64,000 bases of DNA from Silurus meridionalis (GCF_014805685.1 NC_060902.1:5013286-5077285), one strand, 5' to 3'. Counted from the first letter of the stretch, positions 22,900 to 36,040 are shown. The notes: a model not told the origin generated them from the letters alone. Made by a program: numbers and translations.

Positions 22900-23900
22900 C
22901 TGAGCACAACAGATGACAGCACACACAGTCGCAGGAAGCACCGAACTTCATGAGTCAGTGTGCCCAAAAACATCGTCTTGTGTACATTGGGAGATGTGCA
23001 ACCGGTTCTTTTCTGAACATTTTCTATATTGCCACGTCTGCGATTTCATCATAGACAGCAAGAGCAAATGTGCAATTCTGTGTGAAATTGGTGAAAATCT
23101 GAGACGGAGATGTTTGAAAAAAACTCGGCAAGTTTAATAATTTGATTTGACACTTCAAGAGCGTTACAACATCAATAGAAGATAACGGGAGATCAGGAAG
23201 ACCTTGAATGAGCCCGAAAAATGTCGAAACCATTCGCCAACTTGTGCATGATGATCGTCAAAGAACAATCCACAACATTTCTGCCATTGTCAGTGTGTCA
23301 TACGGAACAGTCCAGGCAATCCTCATATGTGATTCGAACATGCCATGTGTTGCTGCCAAGTTTGTCTCCAGGCTGCTGACCCAGGAGCAGAAGGAACATT
23401 GTGGCAAAGTCTGGCAAGAACTCCTTCAGACGACTCGTCCTTCATGTCGAGGATCATTACTGATGACAAAACTTGGGTGCACGGGTTCGACCTTGAGATG
23501 AAGCATCAGTCTTTACAGTGGAAGAACCTATCATCTCCATGCCCAAATGAGGCGAGGTAGGTCCACAGCTCGACCAAGTGCATGTTCGTTGTCTTTTTCG
23601 ACATTTGTGGCATTGTGCATGGAGAATTTATCCCTAGGGCCAGACCGTCAATATCGAGTTGCACTGGCAGGTTTTGAGCTGTCATTTGGCCAAAGTGAAC
23701 GGATCTGTAGCACGCTGGTCTCAGACCTTTTTGATACCACTTCGTAAAATAGCAGTGTTTTGTGTGAATTCTGGCTCTGACCATACGATATTTCTTAAAC
23801 TCAGCTACCTCACAGAACTTCGTTGTTTGTTCAAGTTTACTATATTTTCTAACAAATGTCATCAATTTCCGAGCGCTTTATATCTGACTAAACAGATCTC
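22900..23900 (+). mobile_element. mariner-like transposase remnant
   Basis: Plus-strand translation shows NGRSGRP (after a broken N-terminal part), then ETIRQLVHDDRQRTIHNISA, VSYGTVQAIL, AAKFVSRLLTQEQKEHCGKV and, in another frame, ITDDKTWVHGFDLEMKHQS, where the first catalytic Asp sits in the mariner GDETWV-like motif. Stops and frame changes show it is dead. Order and motifs fit the mariner family that also gave the FLJ37770-like human copies. Confidence 0.85.
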
Positions 23901-24465
23901 ATGAAAGTAAAAACCTCATGCTTGCTTTATTTTTTGTAATCCATTAGTCTCAATAGAATTTTTGTAAATAAAAATTTCTTATTCGTGTCTGTATTTGTAT
24001 CTGTATCATAGCATAAAATCTGTTCATTCTGGACTCATTAATGTTCAGCTTTATCTCAAATTAAACTATACTAAAATCTGAATATTAACTGAATATCATG
24101 TGGCATGTTGGTATAAATTTGAGCCTACATCTTTCAAAAAAAGAACTATCCATACCTGCAAAAGTAATGTGTAGGAACTTATGAACCAAGAAATGTTGTG
24201 CTTTTTCCACATATTGTAATGCACAACCTGTTGTTTTGTCTGCAGTAAAAACGTCAGTCACAATTGTACTTCAAGTCCAACAACCAAAACACTTGCTGTA
24301 TGAAATGGCCGTGCAAAGCAGTAATCATTGTGTGTTACTACCAAACACATTCTACAGTCAATGTCTGCAGGTGTCTGGACCTGACAAAATCTTGGTTTAT
24401 ATCATATAAATGATAATTCCAATTGTGCTGCTTACAAATGCACAGAAGGAGCACACGGAAAAGGG

Positions 24466-24495
24466 TCTAGACCAGTCTAGACCGGTCTAGACCAG
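24466..24495. repeat. Triplicated decamer TCTAGACCRG
   Basis: Three tandem copies, TCTAGACCAG, TCTAGACCGG, TCTAGACCAG, giving regularly spaced CTAG palindromes every 10 bp. No function known to me. Confidence 0.9.
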
Positions 24496-25779
24496 ATTAA
24501 TGTTGAATCACAAATTTCTTTTTGTAAAAAAAAAAAATAATGGGTAAAATCATCAAAGCTAAAATATTAAATTTAAAAAATATTATAATTATTACATTAA
24601 AGTTTTATTAAAATTTAAGCCGAAGTGCACCTAATAGTAAAAAGAAAATGTATGAAACTGCAAATCTATCAAAACAAAAAACAACTGTGAACAAATGAAT
24701 ACATTTTGCAAAATCTAAGTTTGTTATGATGCATAAATCTTTTTGAAAAATTAGAAAATATATAAAAATAGTTCTAATTGTCTTAACATAATATAACTAG
24801 CGTAATATGATTGGTTTCTATTGATAGTTTTGCTTCAGCTTTGCTGCTAGAACATTAGTTATTATAGGTTCATGGCTGTTTCATAAGTAAAAGTAACTCT
24901 ACATGAATAAGATGTTATTTTGGTAAAACAGTATTAATATCAATATTAATTTTAATTCTTTAAAAAATGTCCTGCTACTGAAAAAAGTAATCAACTTCAA
25001 GAGTTACATTTTCTTGTAAATTTCATTATATAACACCTTTGAAATTCTTCCAGTGTGCTTTTATGTTGGTCCTGTTTTGGATTAAATCAGTATAATTTAT
25101 TCAAAAGACATAAAAAAAAAACCCTTCAGGCTGGTTTGAATTGATCAACTGCTCCCAGCTCAGTAAAGTCTACTGATTCAAGCTCTAACAACAGACAGAA
25201 TCGGGGTTAGATATAAACAGAGTTAATAATAATACACAGCATAGACATTAGATACAGTATAAAATCTGTTCTAGTGTTAATAAATTAAGATTAAGCAAGC
25301 AGCGGGAACAAACTCAGGCTTTTGTGTCACACTTACAATCCTCTATCTTCATTTCTTAAAGGTCACCATGAGAGCAGAATTGCCAGTGTGAAAGGAGAAA
25401 AACACAAATATGATTTCAAAACTTGTGAGAAAACAAATTTATAAAAATCAGTAAATCGTTGTGCTTTCACACAACAAAACATTAGTTAAAATATTTTGGT
25501 GTTTCATAGGAGTTTAAAGTTTTGTGTCTTTGGGATATGAAACTACAGATAGTGTCAAGTCATTTATTATGCCTCTATAATTCTGTAGCTCTGATAAATT
25601 ACATTAGTTTTATTCTATAATTAGTTATATTCTATTATTATATGTGAATCTATCCTTAATATATAATGAACTCAGAACAAAAGACTTTGAAATAAACTAG
25701 CAAATTGTCTCTTCAAACAATAGCTAGCTACACTATGGGTGACACCATTTGGTTGACACCTGACCTTTAGATTCATGTG

Positions 25780-26230
25780 CTTTATGAACTTCCTGTTCCA
25801 CATTTAGTCCCCATTTATTGTTATAAAATCCTGCTCTTCTCTGGGACGATAATTTAATAGATATTATACTGGGTGCAGTCAACATTCCAGTCCATTCCAA
25901 AGGTGTTCAGTAGGGTTGAGGTCAAAGCCCCATAGCACATCACTCAAGAGCTTTCACTCCAACCCATGTAAACCGTACATCCATGGAGCTTGCTTTGTTC
26001 ACTTTGTCAGGTTGAAACAGATTTAGGTCTCATAGTTCAAGTAAAGGGGAAATGTAATGCTACCACATACAAAAACACATCCTATACATTTGTGTGCTTT
26101 CAATTTTGTGGTAAAACTTTGGAAAAGAATGTGCCTGAATACATGTTTCTATATAGTGTATGTTACATCAGCTTTGAACAGTCGAGTGTAAATATATTTT
26201 GGACTGTGGACCAAAATATCTAGCAAACAA
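25780..26230 (-). mobile_element. Tc1-like fragment
   Basis: Plus strand reads CATTCCAAAGGTGTTCAGTA then GGGTTGAGGTCA, the reverse complement of the Tc1-like PIEHLW region; flanked by CCTGTTCCACATTTAG-type sequence. No open frame. Confidence 0.65.
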
Positions 26231-26259
26231 TAGCTGTTTTAGATGAGAAGTCTCAGTTG

Positions 26260-26262
<3 letters not shown>

Positions 26263-26297
<35 letters not shown>
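26263..26297. repeat. AT dinucleotide repeat
   Basis: About 17 perfect AT units. Confidence 0.97.
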
Positions 26298-26299
<2 letters not shown>

Positions 26300-26719
26300 A
26301 ACTTAAACAGCAATACATTTATATTAACACAATAAAATTATGAATATTTTCAACAATATATAAATAGAACATCCTGCTCCAATTCTTCAGTCAGTTGCTC
26401 GAGATGCCTGGGTGTTGGGTGTTGGGTGTTGGCTGTGGTATGCTGCATGGGGTGCATTTTTCCTGGCAAAGTTCTTTTCACTGATTACATTTGATAATAC
26501 AATTCCAACCTTGATGGGTGAGGAGGATGAGCCCAACCCCCAGGCCACAGGCAGTAAAATAACAGTGAATTATTATATGAAGAGGAAAATGATAGCAATC
26601 AATTCTATGGCATTCAAAGTCACCAAAAATCCTTACCTCAGTAAAGCACCATCATCAAAACTGAGAGAACACCTACTGGAAGAGTGATTTTCCTTGTTCT
26701 AGTAGAGCTCCATAAACAT

Positions 26720-26795
26720 GTTGAGACTCAAAGCACTTTTGTACATTGCTCTGGACAAGGGCGTCTGCTATATGCCACAAATGTAAGTGTAAATG
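26720..26795 (+). mobile_element. L2-like LINE 3' tail fragment
   Basis: ACATTGCTCTGGACAAGGGC then GTCTGCTATATGCCACAAAT and AAATGTAAGTGTAAATGT match the 3' terminus seen at the end of the larger L2-like fragment (about 39160-39210). Confidence 0.65.
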
Positions 26796-27299
26796 TGGAG
26801 TCTATGCCGTGGTGATTCCAAAGTGTTCTGGATGCCCAATAGAGCACGAAAGTAGTTTATGTCCTTTTTAGATTTAATGTGTCACCCATATGCACTGTCT
26901 ATCTACTGACACATATGCTGCAGTATTAGTGAATGTATGCTATTCTGAAAATATAGATTTTTTGGATTATTTCTCATGCTGATAATTCTCCATAGTGATC
27001 CAGTCCTAATCCTGGCAAATTATTTATAATACTGTGTCAAAAACCGAATCATAATTTGGGACCATATGAAACATTACATTTCCAAAAGTATGTAAACAAC
27101 TGACTAATCGCATATACTATATTTGCTAGTTGACCAATGCATTACAGATTTAGTCTAGTGATGTTTCTAGAAAAACTCTTTTGGGAGGGCTTTCTACTAA
27201 AAAATAGTAGATTCTGAGGATTTGCTTGATTTATTTACTGGAGTATTAGTAAGATCTTTGAGATCTTTGTGGTGGCCACACAAGCACTTCCACTTCAAT

Positions 27300-27620
27300 C
27301 TCAAAACCACCAAATAATGGAGTGAACAAGTGTAATGCCATGATGGGACAGGCTTGAATTCCAATAAAAGACAACTTTTAATGTTAAAGCACTTTTCGAC
27401 ATTCGATACTATTGTGTGCTTCAAACTTTGTGGCAACAGTATTGGAGAAAAGCAGCATATGAATTTGATGGTTAGGTGTCTACATATATTTGTCACTATA
27501 AGGTATATTTCCACTGCATTCCATCTCACAAAACACAAATCTCCCAAATCCCATAATACATAGTTTTCTTCCAGGCATTATAGTGCAATTCATTCCAAGG
27601 CCTTATTAGAAATGCACACA
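27300..27620 (-). mobile_element. Possible Tc1-like fragment
   Basis: Weak similarity to the internal part of the other short Tc1-like pieces (CAAACTTTGTGGCAACAGTA; CATTCCAAGG). Boundaries are uncertain. Confidence 0.35.
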
Positions 27621-29316
27621 TAAATACCACTTGGTGCCAAGGACTCTCCAGGCTTTACTGACTTATTGACATTTCAAAATGCTGCATTTGAACACAGCCT
27701 TAGCTGCGATTATAAATGGCGTCTTTCAGATGCTAACGATGACAAATATAAAGGCAGTTCTTTATCTGGCTCAAATAGAGAATTTTGAGAGGATGGCCAT
27801 GCATAATTGAGGGTGCTGACTAGAATATAGATTGAGAGAAACTCATATCCCATCAATCCACATCCATTTGAAGGGAACAGACCCCACATTTGGGAAAAGA
27901 GTGCCTAGGTCCAATCAGCACATAGGGGTTCCTGCCAAATGGACTTTTTTCAGTCTGAGGATTTGTGGCAAGGAAGTATGTGTGTGTGCTGCAACTCCAA
28001 ATGGTGTGAGTCAGAGATCCTGAACTGCACACGGGTATAAATAAAGTTAGACTTAATAATAGCATAGGTGCCATCCCCCTGGGCTTGCTGCTGAGTCACA
28101 GGGATTGCACTTTTTAATGTGGTCCATCTAACCATTTAACCACTAGGTCTAGAATTGAGTGCACATCCGAGAATAATCATCCTCTCTTCTCTTTTCCGTT
28201 AAACACAGTTCACTTTTTTTTCCGATTATATGCTGTGGTTTATGTTATAATGACAGAGATGAGATTGTATTATTTCCTGGGCTGTTTCATTTGCATGTTT
28301 GTAATCTGTATAACCTGACAACAGCTGAAAATGGACCCATTTTCAGCACATTGTTCAAAATGCGCTTAAAAGTAAGGTCAGCGAGTTTTAAGCCAGAATG
28401 TAAATTGTAAACATTTCCAGAGGTGTTCTCCTGACATTGTGAAAGCCTGTAGTACAACAACTGTTCAAAGGAAAAACACAATATTTTGGCTGCCTCAGCA
28501 TTTATAGACGTATAAAAACGCCAACGTTGCCCAATCAGGTGAAGAACACATACCAGGAACCTCAAGGCATTTCAGGGGAACACAGTATAGAAGACTTTAG
28601 CTAAATCTTACACCTTTGAAATAAAATCTTTTTGACTCCAAGCAACTGTATTTACTTTTGATTGTTTACTAGTATTTTAACATTAAATTTATCGCAAATG
28701 AAAGTGTCGCAAGAATACAATACTCTCAGTGAAATCCCAGAACACTACTTCTATTGCATTGTAGTCTTTAATTGCACTACACTCACAAAGTTCTCAGAAA
28801 TTTCCAGCAATTTACATATTGTATTCCAACTGGAAGAGAGACAATTTCATTCATGTCTATGTGTAGATATGTAATTTAGAAGAAACAACGTATTTTTTTT
28901 GTATGGTAAAGAATGCCACACTTTTTTGTGTGCAGTTTTCTACATAATTTAATCTTGGCCAATTCCCACCCATCAATTGTGTCTACACTCTTATTCAACA
29001 GCTACCAGTCTAGGGGGTGGAGGCTATTGTGTGCTCGCTCCAAGACATGTGAAGCAAGCCAACTTTATCTCTTGAAACTGCTGCTCACTGGGGTGGTGTA
29101 ACTTCTGCAAACTTCTGCGCTTCATAAGCTCAAAAATGCCCATTACTGTTTAGTGTCACTGCGAGTAACAGGGGGCAGAGTATGCCATTGACCACTAAGG
29201 ATCTTTGGATGATAGAGTGAATGTATATAACCCAGTTACATAGACCACAGACCCCTTTAATGCAAATTCTCACTGCACACAACTACAGTATAAGAAACAC
29301 CATTTAGAAGTCTCAC

Positions 29317-29442
29317 CTGGCATGATGACATCAGGGAAGCCGAGTTTGCGTGTGATTGCGACGCCGCGGTTAAAGATCATAGGATTCTCCCTTCGGATCT
29401 GTTCTGTCTCTCCCCTGAGCAACTGCAGGGAGATGATCAGAC
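29317..29442 (-). CDS. dock3: dock3 exon E8, junction to DHR-1
   Basis: 126 nt: 2 nt completing Gly, 41 codons beginning LIISLQLLRGETEQIRRENP and ending TRKLGFPDVIMP, and one base of a split Gly. Acceptor GAGCAG, donor CCAG|GTGAGA. It joins the DOCK_N region to the start of DHR-1; the ITRKLGF..VIMPG motif is shared by DOCK3 and DOCK4. Confidence 0.96.
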
Positions 29443-32186
29443 CTGCTCAGGTGCAGAGAAGGAGAGAAATGGAGGGAAAAAGGTTAAACACACTTGCTAT
29501 GGTGCTGTGGTTTGTCTGAAACCTTTGATCAAAAGATCACACTGAAATGAGAGGCTCAAGCAGGAAAAGAAACAAAAGCAGTAATCACACATAAGAGCAT
29601 AGCAGTTCTGATATTTCAGCTGCTCAAAAGAGCCTTCATACATTTTCAGTGCTTTTACTTCTCTGCAGGCTAGTCTGAGGAAAAAAGCAAGTGGGGTGCA
29701 TCCGCAAGTATATGGGCCCACTTTATATAAGGTGTTCACTCTGTGGGTAGTTTCTATATTATTTTTTGTTAAATATATCTTAGCAACAGGCTGTATTTGA
29801 CCTACAGGCCTTAACAGTGACACATCACATGCCACATCTGGGCTATTCCAGGAAAACTGATAACTGAGAATATTGGGATTCTGAGAAGGCAAAGAAATTT
29901 AGTTTAATTTCAAGGCATTCAAAGGATGCACCAGCTCCAGTCACGTCCCACTTCATGAAGATTCTAGACCTTTAATGAAGTAGATGCCCACCGACAAACA
30001 TCCCGAACCATCTAGAGACGTACCAGCGCCATTTGGATTCCACTTCATGTAGAGTTTGGACATTGGACCTCTTTGAGTGTTATAAGGTCAACTGACTGGA
30101 TAAGACTGTAGAAAGGACATTACTCACAATCTCACACTCCGGTACTCATAGTAGAACTCACTCTTTGGTGTTTTGTATTGTTTTAAAGATTTATAATCAC
30201 ACTCTTGATATCACCCAAATCAGGATGGGTTCCCTTTTGAGTCTGGTTTGAGGTTTCTTTCTAGTATCATCTAAAGGAGTTTTTCCTTGCCACAGTCACC
30301 CAAGCTGCTCATCAGGGATAAATATACCTATTTTACCTAAAATTCTGTAAAGCTGCTTTGAGACAATGTCTATTGTGAAAAGCGCTATAAAAATAAACTT
30401 GAACTTGAGGTAGCTGCATTGAATATGTCTGGATTGTAGGAAGAAACCAGCGATCCAAAAGGGGAAAATACACTAACATGGGGATAATATGCTAAAATTC
30501 CCCACAGATAGCTACCCTTAGGATCTAAACTCAGGATCAAACTGAGGACCTTGGCTACACCAGGCTACCGTATGTTATACACTTTTGTGTGGTCAAAATC
30601 TGATTTTTTTCTAATCATTTGCCATACACATATTTGTATACATTGTATTTGCATAGGTTGTTAGATCGTCAGACACACCAAATGTGAAAATGAGACTGGA
30701 TTATTCAAATATTGATGTTTGGCCATAATGCATATCACCATCTTTGGAGAAAACCAAACACAGCATATTAGCACAAACACCGCATAACAACTGTCAACCA
30801 CGGTGGTGGAGGGGTGATGAATTGGGCTTGTTTTGCAGTCACAACACCTAGGCAACATGCAGTCATTGAGTTGATTAAAAACTCATCTGTATACCAACGT
30901 TTTCTAGAGTCAAATGTGAGGCCATCTGTTGTCCAATATTATAAATGTTATCAAATCCGAATTTGATTGCATAAAAGTGAAACAGTGTAATGATATAATA
31001 TTATATGTAGAAGCTTATTCTGTATGCAGCAGTATTTTCATTACGGAATCTAATGGCATATCAATGGGATTAATGCCCTTTTAAATCATTTACATCTGAC
31101 AAAAGTTTGCTCATTTAAACAAAGGAATGTCAGTTACAGGATTAAAGCATTTGTCTGTTAGCCCTTGAACTTGCACTTTGTCTTCATTTTGAACTTTTTT
31201 TAACATCCATGTGTTTCCCCCCACTGTTTCACTGTGCAATTTCAGCTCATGTTTAAGTGTATGAGTTTTTGCGTGCTATTTGTTAGATTGATAACAGGTG
31301 GTAACTGAACATTAATTTTGGTGGTCTTATTAAATACTGTTTTGTACCGTGCCTTCTAATTACATCCTGCTATCCACATGATAATGAAATTTCCCATGAA
31401 ATAAAACATTTCTTGTTATATTTTCCTAGTTTTTCCTAGCATTTAAAATCTGTCAGAACGACTTAAAAATCAGTACAATAAAAAGAAACAAAAAGCAATG
31501 ATGTAAGTGGCTTCAGTAGTGCACATTCTGTCATAGGAAGTAAACAAGTGTATGCCAAAAACAAGTCTACCAAGTATACAGTACCACATATGTCATGTGA
31601 TTTAAACATTACAGTTCTTAAGCTAAATTTCTGTAATGTGACAGCACCAAAAGTAAAGGTTATAAAATATATTTGTCTCTTTTGATTCAGAACACTTTAC
31701 TCTGTTAATTCAGTACCCAAGGAGAAGAAATACTAGGTCATCAAAGTAGCATTTCCAGCTTCAAACCGTTTTGCCTTCTTTTGAGAGGATGTAGTTGGGG
31801 ATGATGACATACTGCTGAAATACGGTCAGTGGCATTTTCTAGATTTATGAAACACTTTTGAAACCTCTAGTCGTATACACGCTAGGCATTTTGGTCTAGC
31901 GTGTGATCGGGATTCATCTTCCAGTCTCTTTCACGTTATATTATTTACATAGAGGCCTACTGTTAAATACAGATTTTTTCTTTTCCAGTTGCCTTAATGT
32001 GTCAGAGCTCTAACATGAGGATGTCAGATACCACAATATTCAACTTATCAGTTTTGAATCTAAGAATCTAACATAGATCATTACTGGGCTAAACAGTCTC
32101 CCAACCTGGGGGTGAGGGATTAAACCTAAAGAGACTAAGCTGAGAAAAACCTTCTAAAAACCCTCCACAGAACATGCATAACATAC
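29443..32186 (-). other. dock3 intron E7-E8
   Basis: Contains one arm of the inverted repeat pair (29932-30412). About 30420-32180 is AT-rich and shows no recognised element. Confidence 0.7.
29932..30412 (-). repeat. Dispersed repeat, inverted copy downstream of E7
   Basis: About 480 bp, the reverse complement of 33003-33520. Shared landmarks are TATTTATCCCTGATGAGCAG, TTTGGGTGATATCAAGAGTG, GTAATGTCCTTTCTACAGTC and TGGCGCTGGTACGTCTCTAG (given in the 33003 direction). The two copies sit in the introns on either side of E7. Confidence 0.92.
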
Positions 32187-32275
32187 CATAATTGGTGCTA
32201 GGTGCAGTGTATTTGGTGCTGGACTTGCGGATGATGTTTTCATGAATCTGGTACCACTCATTCTCATTGTTGCAC
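32187..32275 (-). CDS. dock3: dock3 exon E7, DOCK_N region
   Basis: 89 nt: one base completing Thr, 29 codons starting CNNENEWYQIHENIIRKSST and ending PSTNY, and one base of a split Gly. Acceptor ACTCCAG, donor G|GTATGT. ESEW.QIHENIIRK is a conserved DOCK-B motif. Flanked on both sides by long inverted copies of one repeat. Confidence 0.96.
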
Positions 32276-33002
32276 CTGGAGTAACACAAAAAAAGAGAAA
32301 GCAAAGAAGCAATCAATTATGTGTAGAAAGAGGTGAGATTGAGTTTCAGCATTCTAATAGAGACACCATTTAACCTAGAGATGTAAGCTCTCGATCCTTC
32401 AAATAGGGCCGAATGAGGAGCGAACATTGAAAGTAGGCTGTCTCTTATTATTAAGAGTTGGGAAAATAATGACCAATAGTCTAAGGCTGGTAGCCAAGAC
32501 TGGGTGACTTTGGACATGTTCCATTTGTAAAACAGATACACTGATTCAATTATTTCTTTTTTCTCAAGTGCCAAAACCAGACTGATATCGAGAAAAACGC
32601 TATTTTGGCAATTAAAGTAATACAAGCAATTAAGCCTCTTTGCACTATTGGCAAAAACAAACAGTAAAGATGTTGTTTGAAATCTGACATTTATACAAGT
32701 AAAGACACATTCAAATCATCTTAGTAAACTATGATTCATAATATCACCATATTGTATGTGTATCTTTAATTTTTTTATGCATTTCGGCATTAAATTTTCA
32801 GGCCTGGAAAATAGCTTCACCCCCTGATTACCCAGCTAAATGACTTGAGCATATCTTTTACTCAGGTACATTATACATTTGCATTGCATTTGGAGAGAGA
32901 AAAAGGCTCGTCAGTGTTTCAATTGGATGCATAATTCAACTTCCAGTCAACAGAGGGCCTTAAAATTCCCCTACTGCACCTTTAAGGCAAGATCTGTACA
33001 TT

Positions 33003-33520
33003 CAAATCAAGTCAAGTCAAGTTTATTTCTATAGCGCTTTTCACAACGGACATTGTCTCATAGCAGCTTTACAGAACCTAAGAGTTAAGGTGAACGATGT
33101 GCATTTATCCCTGATGAGCAGCCACGGTGACTGTGGCAAGGAGAAAGAACCAGACTCAAAAAAGGAACCCATCCTCATTTGGGTGATATCAAGAGTGTGA
33201 ATATAGTCTTTAAAACAATAAAACACTGGAGAATGAGAACTAAAACGAACACCGGAAATATAAGATTATAAGTAATGTCCTTTCTACAGTCTTATACTGT
33301 AATTTGACCTTGTGGGACCAGGAGGTACTAGCTAACATAAAATAGCTCAACATTTGCTATCATCATAGATTCATCACCAGCTTCTCCATGCCATAGCCTT
33401 TAAACACTCAAAAAGGTCTAATGTCCAAACTCTACATGAGGTGGAATCCAAATGGCGCTGGTACGTCTCTAGATGGTTCGGGATGTTTTCTGGGTCGGCA
33501 TCTACTTCTTTAAAGAGGTT
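33003..33520 (+). repeat. Dispersed repeat, direct copy upstream of E7
   Basis: About 515 bp starting at the AAGTCAAGTCAAG end. It carries about 100 bp near 33310-33400 that the opposite copy lacks. In the transcript this copy comes before E7. Confidence 0.92.
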
Positions 33521-34239
33521 AAAAGAAGTATTATTGTGTTATTGTGTAAAAACAGAAGAGCAGCCTTACATGCTTCTAAACTTCAAAAGCTGTGCCACAT
33601 AACAATAATAGTTTTATACATTATATTTTATTCAAATGTATTCAGATGGAAAGAGAAGAGCACTATCAATTAAGCCCACTGACATTCTGACTATTATGTA
33701 ACTTGTGCAATGCAAGCACTTAGCAGAAGCAAGTTCAGTTGTGTAGAGAGGCTGGGGTGCAAGCCAAGATAATAAAGCTATCATTAACTTTTGGCACTAG
33801 GAGGCAAACCACAATGTACTTTTCAAAAAAGAAAGTGAGTTGTGAAGTTCTTTGTCTCTATTGAAATTCAGAAAATTCGGAGAAATCTCTACCTGAGCCC
33901 TCAGATCTGGTTCGGTCAAACTTGTGCATTAAAATCGGTCTAAAAGCCGAACCCTGCTGATTTTTTTCTCAGAGAACTTTATTTGTCTGAATATATTACA
34001 AAATCACACTGATATTGCAGAAGTCATATTGACATACAAAGCAGCAGTGTAAATGATCATCACCAGTCAGAACCATTTACACTAGCTAAATTGGATCAAT
34101 GGATTAATGCTGTTGACGTCAAAATCTCAAACTACCATCTGCATGGTTCAACAGAAATTTGAATTCACAAAAAGATTCATCAGATGTGATATTCTTCCAA
34201 TCTTTAACTCTTTACTTTGGCTGAGACTGTGTCCATTGT

Positions 34240-34400
34240 AGAGCAATGGTAGATCAATCAAGGCAGTTTAGCTTACTGATCAGAAGGAGGTTCAAGCACT
34301 AGTACTGCCAAGATGCCACTGTTGGGCCCCTGAGCAAGGCCCTAAACACTCTTTGCTTTAGAGGTGCCACATCCTAGCTGACCCTACACACTGACCACAG
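34240..34400 (+). mobile_element. tRNA-derived SINE fragment
   Basis: GATCAGAAGGAGGTTCAAGC (B-box-like), then CACTGTTGGGCCCCTGAGCA and AGGCCCTAAACACT. Same family as 35935-36040. Confidence 0.65.
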
Positions 34401-35183
34401 CTTTCTGACATGCTGTGATATCAACAGAAAATCTTTTCAATGTGCATAATGTAAACATGACAAATGTTTTTTTTTTTGGTTTTTCAGATTCATCTTCCAA
34501 TATCATCTTCTGCTAACCCGTCTGCCTCCTGTTTTTCTGCTCACCACGGTTGTAAAACGTGATTATCTGAGCACACATAGACATGCTGTCAGCTTTCATA
34601 AGCACTGTTTATACAGCAAACTTTTACCATCCAAGTAATACGAATGTGAGAATGGGAGTGCCGACAGCTAATGAAGTGTCGCACCAAGCGTGGCAGCACG
34701 ATTGCCAAGGGATTTTCACACTGAATAGCCTGTGATAGTGGTGATAGTGCCAGGTCAAGGGCTTTGCAGGAACTCAAACTGAGTCCATCTGGCAAGTTGT
34801 CATTGCAACCACTAGACAAGCATCAGAGGTGGAAAGGGCCTGTCATTTACAGAAACTGGGTCAGTGTGCCTTTGCATGGCTGTGACAAACACAGGCACGC
34901 TTGCAATCTTTCAAATATCAATGCTACATTTTGTGGAAACAATATTTAGGTCAATGGTTGCTAGGTGAAGAAAATATGTCTTGGTATAGAAATAAAAGTT
35001 CTTAGTAGTGACCTAAAAGTTGTAAGTTTAACAAATGAGAATGCAAGAGAGGCCCTTATTTGGACAGTTCCTGCAAATGCATACAAAGTCATCCACATAA
35101 TGTCAAAAGCAAAAATTACAACCAGGAACTTGCATGCGATTGTCATGCATGAAATCCGCTCAAATAAAGAGCAGCTATGAATA

Positions 35184-35314
35184 AAGTTTCTTTCACCTTC
35201 TCCCATTAGGGGTCGCCACAGCGGATCATCCGCATGTTTGATTTGGCACGTTTTTACGCTGGATGCCCTTCCTAAGGCAACCCTCCCCATTTATCCGGGC
35301 TTGGGACCGGCCCT
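35184..35314 (-). mobile_element. 5'-truncated SINE with 17-bp target duplication
   Basis: 131 bp sharing the tail of the full SINE at 51673-51913 (plus strand GGGGTCGCCACAGCGGA..., CTGGATGCCCTTCCTAA, TATCCGGGCTTGGGACCGG) but lacking the tRNA head. Flanked by the direct repeat AAGAGCAGCTATGAATA at 35167-35183 and 35315-35331, the mark of target-primed reverse transcription with 5' truncation. Confidence 0.9.
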
Positions 35315-35635
35315 AAGAGCAGCTATGAATATAAGCCACTAATTTCTTCCAAATCACTTGAGAGCAATACTGTCAATTGACAATACTATTACCAATCACA
35401 ATGCGTATTTGTTCCATGTACTGTTTATTGTGTTTACATGCGTGTATTACTAAGAATTTCTAAGCCGTTTATATGATGTTATGTGTTCGTTGTTATGGAT
35501 TTGATTTGTTGTAACTGTTACATGCAATTGCATTGCTTTTGTTTGGTCTGGGCAAATGTCCTTTAACATGTCCATATAATTGACTGTCATTTATTGTTCT
35601 TTACTCTAAACCATTTTTAAGCTCAGGAAAGGTGC

Positions 35636-35694
<59 letters not shown>
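35636..35694. repeat. ATT trinucleotide repeat
   Basis: About 19 ATT units. Confidence 0.97.
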
Positions 35695-35697
<3 letters not shown>

Positions 35698-35934
35698 AAC
35701 ATTTTTTGGAGCTCTCAGAATATTCTTCGGTCTCAATCTTTACTAACTTTGAACATAAAAAAAGGAAAAAATAGGAAAAAAATAGTAGCACTCCCAAAAA
35801 TATTTTTTCTTTGTTTTGTTTTTGAATAATTTTTACTTCTTTTATATGATGCAAAAGTTCTAACCTGTGCACATTTTTTCATTCATGAATAATCTTTCTA
35901 AAATGTATTCAGCATATCATACAACTAGAAGGAT

Positions 35935-36040
35935 TTGGCATTTGGCAGACGCCCTTATCCCGAGATGGCAGATTGGTGGTGCTGGGATTTGAACTTGTGA
36001 CCTTCCGATTCTTACGCCTCAACCACTGAGCTCCCACCAA
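35935..36040 (-). mobile_element. tRNA-derived SINE
   Basis: On the minus strand: an A-box-like GAGCTCAGTGGTTGAGG, a B-box GTTCAAATCCC, then a tail ending GGGCGTCTGCCAAATGCC. The layout fits Pol III promoters inside a tRNA-derived SINE. Confidence 0.75.

Larger units (their letters stand above)
21013..29316 (-). other. dock3 intron E8-E9, 8.3 kb
   Basis: Contains a mariner-like remnant (about 22900-23900), a short CTAG-rich decamer triplet (24466-24495), Tc1-like fragments (about 25780-26230 and 27300-27620), an AT repeat (26263-26297) and an L2-type 3' tail (26720-26795). About 21020-22880, 23920-25770 and 27630-29300 hold nothing recognised. Confidence 0.7.
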
